Shown here: positions 25,299 to 33,325 of the stretch, in pieces | Layout of the letters: each line of letters starts with the position of its first letter | Position numbering within the stretch: the first letter of the stretch is position 1 | NCBI RefSeq assembly: GCF_002135375.1 | Contig: NZ_NEGH01000003.1 | Location: 1 to 64,000 of the forward strand | Length of the DNA stretch: 64,000 bases | Reading direction: 5' to 3' | Origin: Acinetobacter sp. ANC 4558 | GTDB taxonomy: Bacteria; Pseudomonadota; Gammaproteobacteria; Pseudomonadales; Moraxellaceae | Notes under the pieces: generated by a model | The model's database searches: none | What the model saw: only the letters and a program-made list of their open reading frames with translations | What the model was told of the DNA's origin: nothing | Made by a program: the position numbers and the translations under genes

Positions 25299-25937
25299 AT
25301 GCAATTATTTAATGAGCATAGTCATTTACTCCTAATTACTTTCGCTTTTTTTATGGTTTATATCATTTTTTTAATATTTAAATCGAGACTAAAAGGAAAA
25401 ATAGGTGAATGGGTTGTACAACAGCATGTGCGACATCACTTAGATAATCGTTATATTTTATTGAATAATATTACGTTACCAGATGGAGATGGAACCACTC
25501 AAATTGACCATATTCTTTTAAGTCCATATGGATTATTTGTGATTGAAACAAAAAATTATAGAGGATGGATTTATGGTGAGGAAAAACAAAAAATGTGGAC
25601 ACAAAAAATTTATAAAAATAATTATAAATTTCAAAATCCAATTCATCAAAATTATAAGCATATTAAAGTCATTGAAACTTATCTTTTAGGCGTGATAGAA
25701 GATGGCCTGATTCATTCTATTGTTGTTTTTATGCCAGATTGTGAATTTAAAACACAGATGCCAACTCAGGTGTTTAAAGGGCGGGCGTGGATAGATTATG
25801 TATTAAGCTTTCAAGATGAAATTATTCCCATTATGAAACTCAAGCGAATTCAAATGCAATTAGAGAAAAATGCATTAGATCAATCTTGGAAAACTCATCG
25901 AGTACATGTTGAAAACCTGAAATTAAAGAGTAAATAA
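25299..25937 (+). CDS. Membrane-anchored NERD-domain protein
   Basis: A 212-residue protein. One N-terminal membrane helix (about 8-28) is followed by a nuclease-related (NERD) domain: GKIGEWVVQQHVRHHL, then NITLPDGDGTTQIDHILLSPYGLFVIETKNYRGWIYG. The D...ExK residues of the restriction-endonuclease-like fold are visible as QIDHIL and IETKN. The rest resembles no added catalytic domain. NERD proteins are widespread and poorly understood; DNA processing is inferred from the fold. I start at the ATG at 25299 because GGAGG lies 7 nt before it. A single gene with its own upstream region. Confidence 0.85.
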   Translation: MQLFNEHSHLLLITFAFFMVYIIFLIFKSRLKGKIGEWVVQQHVRHHLDNRYILLNNITLPDGDGTTQIDHILLSPYGLFVIETKNYRGWIYGEEKQKMWTQKIYKNNYKFQNPIHQNYKHIKVIETYLLGVIEDGLIHSIVVFMPDCEFKTQMPTQVFKGRAWIDYVLSFQDEIIPIMKLKRIQMQLEKNALDQSWKTHRVHVENLKLKSK

Positions 25938-26037
25938 GCTTACAGGTGTTTAAACTATTGAAACGCACTGAAAATGTTCATTACTTTGGGGAAAATAATG
26001 AACATTTTGGAGAAATAACAGTTGAATAATTGAGGTA

Positions 26038-26829
<792 letters not shown>

Positions 26830-26903
26830 TTAGGTTAGTATAGGAAAAAATTGCTGAAGTCTCGATAGTCTTTTCTTATTGATTTATTTAAAAGAGTGGT
26901 TTT

Positions 26904-27548
26904 GTGATTAAAAATATACTTTTGGATTTAGATGGTACCTTAACAGACCCTAAAGTAGGGATAACAACCTCTGCACGTTATGGTTTAAATAAAATTGGTT
27001 ATCCTATTGCAGATGATCTCAATATAGATTGGATTATTGGTCCTCCACTTAAGGCTTCTTTGGCCAAAATATTAAATATTGATATTCATGATGAATTGGC
27101 AGAACAGGCATTATTAGGGTATCGGGAACGGTTTTCAGTCACGGGTTTATACGAAAATAAGGTCTATCCTAGCGTGATAGAAACATTGGCGACACTAAAA
27201 GAGAAGAATTATCGGATTTTTCTTGCGACAGCAAAACCTACAATTTATGCCAGAAAAATCTTAGAACATTTTCAATTAATGCCTTATTTTACAGAAGTTT
27301 ATGGTAGTGAACTCTCAGGTGAACGAACCAGTAAAGCTGAGTTAATTGCATATATTTTAGAAAAAGAGAATTTAAATCCTGATGAATCAATCATGGTGGG
27401 TGATCGTGAATATGATATTTTAGGGGCAAGAAAAAATGGATTAGAAGCCATTGCCGTTGAATATGGATATGGGACTTTAGAAGAGCTTGAGCGCGCGAAT
27501 GCACAGGTAAAAATTCAAAAATTCTCTGATCTACTCAAATGTTTTTAA
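26904..27548 (+). CDS. HAD-superfamily phosphatase (phosphoglycolate phosphatase-like)
   Basis: A 214-residue HAD hydrolase. Motif I is LLDLDGTLTDP (about 6-16), motif II the T in FLATAKP near 107, motif III the K region of SGERTSKAELI near 141, and motif IV MVGDREYDILGARKNG near 164. The cap domain is of the small helical type used by Gph/PGP and GmhB relatives. Start is GTG at 26904. The closest families dephosphorylate phosphoglycolate or nucleoside monophosphates, but the substrate is not determined. Confidence 0.88.
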   Translation: MIKNILLDLDGTLTDPKVGITTSARYGLNKIGYPIADDLNIDWIIGPPLKASLAKILNIDIHDELAEQALLGYRERFSVTGLYENKVYPSVIETLATLKEKNYRIFLATAKPTIYARKILEHFQLMPYFTEVYGSELSGERTSKAELIAYILEKENLNPDESIMVGDREYDILGARKNGLEAIAVEYGYGTLEELERANAQVKIQKFSDLLKCF

Positions 27549-27754
27549 AGAAATATTAATAGATTGGAGTGAAAAGCAAATGAGTTAGATCGTTGAATGC
27601 AATGATTTTGTATTTAAATTCTTGTATGAAATGTCAAACTCATTTTATTGCTATTTGATTTTTTGATGCTGTTGCAACTAATGACAAAGCACCTAAAGGT
27701 ACCGATCACGACCAGAAATTACTCTTGTTGAGCGATTTTTTACAGTAAATTGTC

Positions 27755-28165
27755 AACTTAAAAAAGATTCTTGTAGCGCAAATATCATTGATATCAAAAT
27801 ACCTGCTCCAATTGCAACTAAACTTGCAATGGCGACAGATAGTGATGCGAGCAGTTTATACTCTTAGATTGAGTGAGATATGCTAAGGAGAATATCTTAA
27901 AAATAAAATTCAATGCGTTATATTCAATAGCAATAATAAAGACAATCATTAAACCTTTCATATGGATTTTTAACATCGCTTTGAACGAATTTTTGACAGT
28001 TGATTTTTCAATATGTGCTTTTTTATCGTCTGGTGTTTTCGAAAGGCTTTTACGAACCCATCACCCAATAATCACCAAAACAAAACTCAAAATAAATGGA
28101 ATACACCATCTACCATTAATTAAAAAATCGTCATCATTTAAGGTCAGTAAGGCGGTTGCCCAGAT
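27755..28165 (-). pseudogene. Fragment of a broken MHS-family transporter gene
   Basis: On the minus strand 28160 to ~27845 reads as an MFS/MHS transporter middle part: INGRWCIPFILSFVLVIIG, a stop (TGA at 28063-28061, where Trp is usual), WVRKSLSKTPDDKKAHIEK, then FKAMLKIHMKGLMIVFIIA. The match to MHS proteins such as the one at 15266 is in the order helix 6, linker with a TP-F-K motif, and helix 7. A frameshift near 27855 then gives LLASLSVAIASLVAIGAGI. Both ends are missing; the 5' side stops at the hemJ terminator. 27549-27750 holds no clear coding sequence. Confidence 0.6.
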
Positions 28166-28195
28166 ATAAAAAAGCCTCGAACTCATCAAGGCTTT
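28164..28195 (-). terminator. Terminator of fabB-hemJ
   Basis: Stem AAAGCCT / AGGCTTT (28171-28177 / 28189-28195). Read on the minus strand, the stem is followed by TTTTTATAT, 20 nt after the hemJ stop. Confidence 0.8.
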
Positions 28196-28214
28196 AATTT
28201 GAATATATTGAACT

Positions 28215-28667
28215 TTAGAATATCGGTTTAACCACGACTAAAATGACGACAGCAACTAAAATTAACGTAGGCATTTCATTGAAGTATCGCCAAAATTTGT
28301 GCGATTTATAATGCGCATTACCGATCAATTTTTTACGGTAATAACCACAAAAGAAATGATAGATAATTAATAAACCAACAAGAGCAACCTTTAAATAAAA
28401 CCAAATTGCATCGTGATAATGATAGATTGCATCGCCCCAATCTACCAAAAAATGTGCCGTGATTAATGTAATAATCATAGAGGGCCACATAATGCCACGA
28501 TATAACTTTCGTTCCATGATTTCAAAACGTTGATGACTAATCTCATCATCGCTCATGGCATGGTAAACATATAAGCGTGGTAAGTAGAATAGTGCAGCAA
28601 ACCAACAAACCACGGCAATAATATGAAATGCTTTCATCCACAGGAAAGCATTCGATGGTATATCCAT
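28215..28667 (-). CDS. hemJ: Protoporphyrinogen IX oxidase HemJ
   Basis: A 150-residue membrane protein with four predicted helices. It oxidises protoporphyrinogen IX to protoporphyrin IX in heme synthesis, replacing HemG or HemY. Family motifs: LWMKAFHIIAVVCWFAALFYLPRLYVYH near residues 9-36, IMWPSM, and WRYFNEMPTLILVAVVILVVVKP at the C terminus. HemJ is the form known in Acinetobacter and cyanobacteria. It lies 23 nt downstream of fabB on the same strand. Confidence 0.94.
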   Translation of the reverse strand: MDIPSNAFLWMKAFHIIAVVCWFAALFYLPRLYVYHAMSDDEISHQRFEIMERKLYRGIMWPSMIITLITAHFLVDWGDAIYHYHDAIWFYLKVALVGLLIIYHFFCGYYRKKLIGNAHYKSHKFWRYFNEMPTLILVAVVILVVVKPIF

Positions 28668-28690
28668 TCAATCACCCTATATTGGGTGGA

Positions 28691-29923
28691 TTAGTCTTCC
28701 CACTTTTTGAAAATAAGGCAAGCATTAACACCACCAAAACCGAAACTGTTACTCATGACAGTATTCAGTTTTGTATCGCGTTTTTCAAGTACGATATCAA
28801 AAGGTTTTGCACTTTCATCTAATTCTGTCACATTAATATTCGGTGCAATAAAGTCATTTTGCATCATTAAAATAGAATAAATTGCTTCTTGAACGCCAGC
28901 AGCACCTAAGCTATGACCAGTCATAGATTTTGTTGAGCTGAGTGGAGGAACTTGTCCCTCACCAAATGCACGCTCCATTGCAAGAAGTTCGGTAATGTCG
29001 CCTGCCGGTGTAGATGTACCATGTGTATTAACATAGTCAATTTTTTCTACGCCATGTTGTTTAGCTTCATCTAATGCTAACAGGACACAACGTGTCGCAC
29101 CTTCACCAGATGGAGCAACCATGTCAGCGCCATCAGAGTTGGCAGCATAAGCGACAACTTCGGCTAAAATATGAGCACCACGTGCTTGAGCATGTTCTAG
29201 TGATTCTAAAACAACAAAACCACCACCACCTGCAATGACAAAACCATCACGGTCTGCAGAGTATGGGCGGGAAGCCGTTTCAGGGGCATCATTATATTTT
29301 GAACAAAGTGCACCCATTGCATCAAATAATAAACTTTGTGACCAATGATCTTCTTCACCACCGCCTGCAAGCATTAAATCTTGTTTGCCAAGTTGAATCA
29401 AATTATAAGCATAACCAATTGCATCTGCAGAAGTTGCACAAGCGCTGGTAATTGAGTGCGCAACACCTTGAAGTTTAAATGCTACGCCAAGGTTTGCTGT
29501 AATAGTATTTGACATATTGCGTGGAACAAAGAATGGTCCAACTTTACGAGCACCTTTTTCTTCAAGCAATTTGATCATTTCAGCAACAGAAGCCGTAGAG
29601 TTCCCACCTGAACCACCAGCAATACCATAACGTGGATTGCCACTTAACTGTTCAGCAGTAAGACCTGCATGTTCTACTGCTGCAACAGCAGAATTATAAG
29701 CATACATGGCACAAACGCCCATAAAGCGTTTAAGACGACGATCGATCCCGTCAAAATCTTGTTCAGCAGCAGCACTTACATGGCTTTTAAAATTTAATTC
29801 AGCATAAGTTGGGTTCGTACGTATCCCAGAAATGCCGTTTTGTAATGCGTGATTAACATCTTCTAAAGTATTACCAATGCATGAGTTGATGCCCATACCC
29901 GTGATTACAACACGACGATTCAT
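28691..29923 (-). CDS. fabB: 3-oxoacyl-[ACP] synthase I FabB
   Basis: A 410-residue condensing enzyme of unsaturated fatty acid synthesis. The nucleophile Cys is in SITSACATSADAIGYA near residue 165; the two catalytic His are in NTHGTSTPAGD and SMTGHSLGAAG, and the C terminus has MSNSFGFGGVNA. The whole sequence is much closer to FabB than to FabF. I start at the ATG at 29923 (MNRRVVITG) with AAAGGA 6 nt before it; a longer frame to 29965 adds 14 residues. FabA is not adjacent. Confidence 0.96.
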   Translation of the reverse strand: MNRRVVITGMGINSCIGNTLEDVNHALQNGISGIRTNPTYAELNFKSHVSAAAEQDFDGIDRRLKRFMGVCAMYAYNSAVAAVEHAGLTAEQLSGNPRYGIAGGSGGNSTASVAEMIKLLEEKGARKVGPFFVPRNMSNTITANLGVAFKLQGVAHSITSACATSADAIGYAYNLIQLGKQDLMLAGGGEEDHWSQSLLFDAMGALCSKYNDAPETASRPYSADRDGFVIAGGGGFVVLESLEHAQARGAHILAEVVAYAANSDGADMVAPSGEGATRCVLLALDEAKQHGVEKIDYVNTHGTSTPAGDITELLAMERAFGEGQVPPLSSTKSMTGHSLGAAGVQEAIYSILMMQNDFIAPNINVTELDESAKPFDIVLEKRDTKLNTVMSNSFGFGGVNACLIFKKWED

Positions 29924-29965
29924 ACAAAGTCCTTTATTTTTAAATAAGCGATACAATGAGCTCAT

Positions 29966-30590
29966 TTAAGCGTTTTTAGTTTTATGTCGCAATGGCGAAA
30001 GGTATAGATTATGAAAAGAATGATGATATTCAAATTAGAACATCATTTTTTAGTCAATTGTGCTGATAAGTTTGTTTTTTAATTCATTTTATTTTTAGAA
30101 AGGAAGCAAGATAGTTGCAAAATAATCCATTTTGAAAATTTAAATGGGTTATTTTGAGAATAAATAATAATTTTATCGAGGTGTTTTTTTTGCCAAACTG
30201 GATTAAATTCATGATCTGTATTAGTAATTTTAAATCGGTGATATAGATAGCGTTGCTAACAAAATTAGGAGAACTTCATTACACGTTAAATGATAAGAAC
30301 TTCAAGCGTAACTCTTTATAAATTAAAATTTAACTCATATTATGCTGTAGATGTATTTTTAAAACAGATCGTTTTACACATTAAAATAATCCAGATTATA
30401 TTGGATTTGTGGTACAAGATTTAGCTCGGTCAATAATAGCTATAAAAAATTATGACATAGAGATACATCACTAAAGTTACTAAATTATCGCTTGACCTAT
30501 TTTTCTTAGATGGACACAATTAGCTTGAGATAAGTCTTGACTGTACCTAGTATTTAACATAATCGGTTTAATTTTAAAGGTTGGGGGAGC
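29966..30590. other. AT-rich intergenic region, no gene supported
   Basis: A 44-codon frame (ATG at 30291) exists but its AGGAG is 18 nt away, too far to be convincing. Nothing else resembles a gene, RNA or mobile element. It may contain decayed sequence. Confidence 0.4.
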
Positions 30591-31955
30591 ATGGGAAAAT
30601 CGAATAAAAATCCTAATAGAGGATTCCTCTCAAATGCATTGGGAGTAGCGAAAAAACTGAGCAATGTTGGCTTAGAGTTGATCAATCAGTCTCATGTTAA
30701 TCAAGTTCAAAAAGAAAGTGGATTAACCGATGCTACAAAAAACATAGAAGGGATTGCACATCCAAAAAATATCTTTGATGTAACTCAAAATGAAGCACCT
30801 CAGCAAATATTACGGAACTATGTCCCACTTGTAACTCAGCAAGTATTAGGACGCCATTATTCAACAATCAATAAAGTGACGAATGTAATTTCACCACAGT
30901 TATCCGATAAAGTTTCTGATTATTTTTTTGATCGCTTAAATAATTTTACCAATCAAATCAGTTCGGTTGATTCCGTATTGGATCAAGCTGGAATTAGTGA
31001 TCTAGAGGAATTAACACAAGATAGAGATCGATCTAAACGACTTAGCCAAGCCTTGGTTGAACAAAATAAATGGATTGCGTCTATACAAGGGGCGCTCACT
31101 GGTGCAACAGGAGTCATTGGCTCATCTATAGATATTCCAGTTTCTATTGTTTTAGCATTAAAAACAATTTATCAAGTCGGTCGATCTTATGGGTTTGAAC
31201 TAAATGAAAAAGATGAACAAGATATAATTCAATATATTTTTAAACAAGTAAACTTAGGTATTCTGGCAGAAAAGCACACACTATTAGTAGGTTTAAGAGC
31301 AATTTCTAGGATGTTGGAAACACACGATGTGTACCAATTACAACAACTTCTGGGCTCCAGTAATGACATTGAAATATTTAAAAAATGGTTTGAAAATGAA
31401 CAGGGTGAGGTGAAGTGGGATTGGTTAAATACAGCACTAAAATTTTCAGCTCTTCGTAAATTAACGCCAATTGTCGGTGCAACAATTAGTGCATCTTACA
31501 GTTGGACTTTGATTGAAGATGTGAATGAAAAAGCACAAGAAGTTTTTTCAAATGCTCGTCAATACCTTATTCAACATAAAGATGTTTCTTTATCTGTTTT
31601 ATCAGCTTATGAAAAATCATTACACCAGTTTGCCCAAGCAATTCCATCATATTTAAGTGAAACTTCGATAAAAGAAGATACTTTAGTAACAGATTTTATT
31701 GCTGTAACGCCCAAAAAAGTAGAACAGAAAACACAGCAACAAGTTACTGCAGGTCAAACGCTTGAAAGTGATCAACACGAACACTTAACAGCAATGCCCA
31801 AAAAAGAACCTCGTTCTGTATCGAAAACATCAAGACGAGTGAAAACAGCTTTGGGTCAAGAAAGTGTGCAAACTGCTGAGAAAGTTCAGCAAGTTCGTAA
31901 AAAGCCAGTAAAAAGAGTAACAAAAAAAACTGAAGTTGATAATGCTAATGAATAA
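30591..31955 (+). CDS. EcsC-family protein with basic C-terminal tail
   Basis: A 454-residue protein. The central region (about 150-330) resembles the EcsC family, with ALTGATGVIGSSIDIPVSIVLALKTIYQVGRSYGFEL and a hydrophobic run in KLTPIVGATISASYSWTLI. The last ~95 residues are low-complexity, rich in Lys, Thr and Gln (for example KKPVKRVTKKTE), and look disordered and basic. The function of EcsC-family proteins is poorly known; the B. subtilis ecs locus affects secretion. It ends ~70 nt ahead of the rpsL promoter. Confidence 0.8.
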   Translation: MGKSNKNPNRGFLSNALGVAKKLSNVGLELINQSHVNQVQKESGLTDATKNIEGIAHPKNIFDVTQNEAPQQILRNYVPLVTQQVLGRHYSTINKVTNVISPQLSDKVSDYFFDRLNNFTNQISSVDSVLDQAGISDLEELTQDRDRSKRLSQALVEQNKWIASIQGALTGATGVIGSSIDIPVSIVLALKTIYQVGRSYGFELNEKDEQDIIQYIFKQVNLGILAEKHTLLVGLRAISRMLETHDVYQLQQLLGSSNDIEIFKKWFENEQGEVKWDWLNTALKFSALRKLTPIVGATISASYSWTLIEDVNEKAQEVFSNARQYLIQHKDVSLSVLSAYEKSLHQFAQAIPSYLSETSIKEDTLVTDFIAVTPKKVEQKTQQQVTAGQTLESDQHEHLTAMPKKEPRSVSKTSRRVKTALGQESVQTAEKVQQVRKKPVKRVTKKTEVDNANE

Positions 31956-32023
31956 AATGAAAAAGCTAATAAATTCATGTGCTAAGTGAATATATGGTTG
32001 ATATTCTTTTTAAATGTCGAATA

Positions 32024-32052
32024 TTGACCATTTTCATATCTTGGAATACAAT
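32024..32052 (+). promoter_or_regulatory. Sigma-70-type promoter of the str operon
   Basis: TTGACC (32024-32029), 17-nt spacer, TACAAT (32047-32052). Transcription would begin near 32058-32060. Confidence 0.75.
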
Positions 32053-32057
32053 TGCAT

Positions 32058-32093
32058 GCCCTCAAAAAGTAGTAGTTTTTGGGGCTTTTTATT
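32058..32093 (+). terminator. Terminator-like hairpin in the rpsL leader
   Basis: GCCCTCAAAAA (32058-32068) pairs with TTTTTGGGGC (32076-32085) with one bulged T, then TTTTTATT. It lies just downstream of the predicted str promoter, at the 5' end of the transcript. It could end EcsC transcription, or act as an attenuator of the ribosomal operon. Confidence 0.7.
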
Positions 32094-32110
32094 AACGGGA
32101 GAATTGCCAC

Positions 32111-32485
32111 ATGGCAACAACAAATCAGTTGATCCGTAAGGGTCGTACAACTTTAGTTGAAAAATCTAAAGTTCCTGCGTTGAAGGCTTGTCCACAGCGT
32201 CGTGGTGTTTGTACACGTGTTTACACAACTACACCTAAAAAACCTAACTCAGCAATGCGTAAAGTTTGCCGTGTTCGTTTAACTTCAGGTTTTGAAGTTT
32301 CAAGCTACATCGGTGGTGAAGGCCATAACCTACAAGAGCACAGTGTTGTTCTTATTCGTGGTGGTCGTGTTAAAGATTTACCAGGTGTGCGTTACCATAC
32401 CGTTCGTGGTTCTTTAGACTGTGCTGGTGTTAAAGATCGTAACCAGTCACGTTCTAAATACGGTACTAAACGTCCTAAGAAATAA
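32111..32485 (+). CDS. rpsL: 30S ribosomal protein S12
   Basis: A 124-residue S12. It carries the invariant [16 protein letters not shown] region with the streptomycin-related KPNS loop, [29 protein letters not shown] (decoding-site face) and a C-terminal [12 protein letters not shown]. Residue 43 (numbered as in E. coli) is Lys in TPKKPNS, the sensitive state. First gene of rpsL-rpsG-fusA-tuf. GGGAG lies 10 nt before the ATG. Confidence 0.99.
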   Translation: MATTNQLIRKGRTTLVEKSKVPALKACPQRRGVCTRVYTTTPKKPNSAMRKVCRVRLTSGFEVSSYIGGEGHNLQEHSVVLIRGGRVKDLPGVRYHTVRGSLDCAGVKDRNQSRSKYGTKRPKK

Positions 32486-32530
32486 TCTTAATTAAGAATA
32501 TTTCTTAACGTTAGAACTGCAATCCTTTAT

Positions 32531-32645
32531 CGTCTCGCTTGTCTGATTTCTGCATTTTTTTTGTATAAATTCAAGCGACGTATAGTAAGGCCAGCGAAAA
32601 GCACATGACACTTTGTGCTACGGCTGGATTAACCTGAAGTGTCAT
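32531..32645 (+). promoter_or_regulatory. Structured rpsL-rpsG intergenic RNA (possible S7 control site)
   Basis: Hairpin 1: CGCTTG / CAAGCG with flanking pairs (32531-32541 / 32572-32580). Hairpin 2: CCAGC (32591-32595) / GCTGG (32623-32627), an internal loop, and AGCACA (32600-32605) / TGTGCT (32614-32619). Its 8-nt loop TGACACTT (32606-32613) is exactly complementary to AAGTGTCA at 32637-32644, giving a potential pseudoknot 21 nt before the rpsG ATG. In E. coli S7 binds this gap to repress its operon; here that is inference. Confidence 0.6.
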
Positions 32646-32665
32646 ATTTATTAGGTAGTATTAAA

Positions 32666-33136
32666 ATGCCAAGACGTCGCGTAGTCGCTGCTCGTGAAAT
32701 CCTTCCGGATCCGAAATTCAGCAGCCAAACAATCGCTAAATTCATGAACCACGTAATGCAAGATGGTAAAAAATCTATTGCTGAAAGTATCGTTTACGGT
32801 GCTTTAGACCGCGTTCAAGAAAAATCTAAGGTAGACCCAGTTGAATTTTTCGAGACTACTCTTGAAAAAGTTCGTCCGATGGTCGAAGTAAAAGCACGCC
32901 GTGTTGGTGGTGCTACTTATCAAGTTCCTATGGAAGTACGCCCATCCCGTCGTACTGCTTTAGCGATGCGTTGGTTAGTAGATGCTGCTGCTAAGCGTTC
33001 TGAAAAAACTATGGCTTTACGTCTTGCTGGTGAGTTGCTTGATGCATCTGAAGGTAAAGGCGCAGCGATCAAAAAACGTGAAGATGTGCATCGTATGGCT
33101 GAAGCCAACAAAGCCTTCTCTCACTACCGTTTCTAA
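32666..33136 (+). CDS. rpsG: 30S ribosomal protein S7
   Basis: A 156-residue S7, the normal length. It begins [16 protein letters not shown] and contains [40 protein letters not shown] and [36 protein letters not shown]7 initiates 16S 3' domain assembly and is the repressor of the str operon in E. coli. I chose the ATG at 32666 over a GTG at 32639 because the family begins with PRRR. Confidence 0.99.
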   Translation: MPRRRVVAAREILPDPKFSSQTIAKFMNHVMQDGKKSIAESIVYGALDRVQEKSKVDPVEFFETTLEKVRPMVEVKARRVGGATYQVPMEVRPSRRTALAMRWLVDAAAKRSEKTMALRLAGELLDASEGKGAAIKKREDVHRMAEANKAFSHYRF

Positions 33137-33170
33137 GCGGATAAAACAGTCCCTCATCAGGAGAATACTC

Positions 33171-33233
33171 ATGCGTACTGCAGCAAGATTTAATATCGCA
33201 TTTTACCCAAGCGGGGGATTTGCGGGTATTTAA
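33171..33233 (+). CDS. Possible 20-residue leader peptide between rpsG and fusA
   Basis: ATG at 33171 with AGGAG ending 8 nt upstream opens a frame of 20 residues, MRTAARFNIAFYPSGGFAGI, ended by TAA at 33233. It lies in a 189-nt gap in an otherwise compact ribosomal operon, and its first eight bases are exactly complementary to 33260-33267, part of the hairpin ahead of fusA. No known domain. Translation is a prediction from the ribosome-binding site only. Confidence 0.4.
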   Translation: MRTAARFNIAFYPSGGFAGI

Positions 33234-33261
33234 GTTGCCCACAATTGCGCTGAGTATCCGT

Positions 33262-33286
33262 ACGCATCAATATTCCATTGATGCGT
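33262..33286 (+). promoter_or_regulatory. Hairpin ahead of fusA
   Basis: ACGCATCAA (33262-33270) and TTGATGCGT (33278-33286), perfect, with a 7-nt loop. The 5' arm overlaps a segment able to pair with the start of the small ORF at 33171. Confidence 0.65.
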
Positions 33287-33325
33287 CCTGTTTTAAATAA
33301 ATAAAATTTAGGAATGCTAGAAATC

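Noticed and set aside
27873..28169. 98-codon plus-strand frame
   Set aside because: It is opposite the recognisable minus-strand transporter remnant and its translation has no family resemblance.
30291..30424. 44-codon plus-strand frame in the fabB-EcsC gap
   Set aside because: AGGAG is 18 nt from the ATG, the sequence resembles nothing known and it is short.
32982..33233. 83-codon frame overlapping rpsG
   Set aside because: Most of it overlaps rpsG out of frame; only its last 20 codons, with their own ATG and ribosome-binding site, are kept as a candidate.
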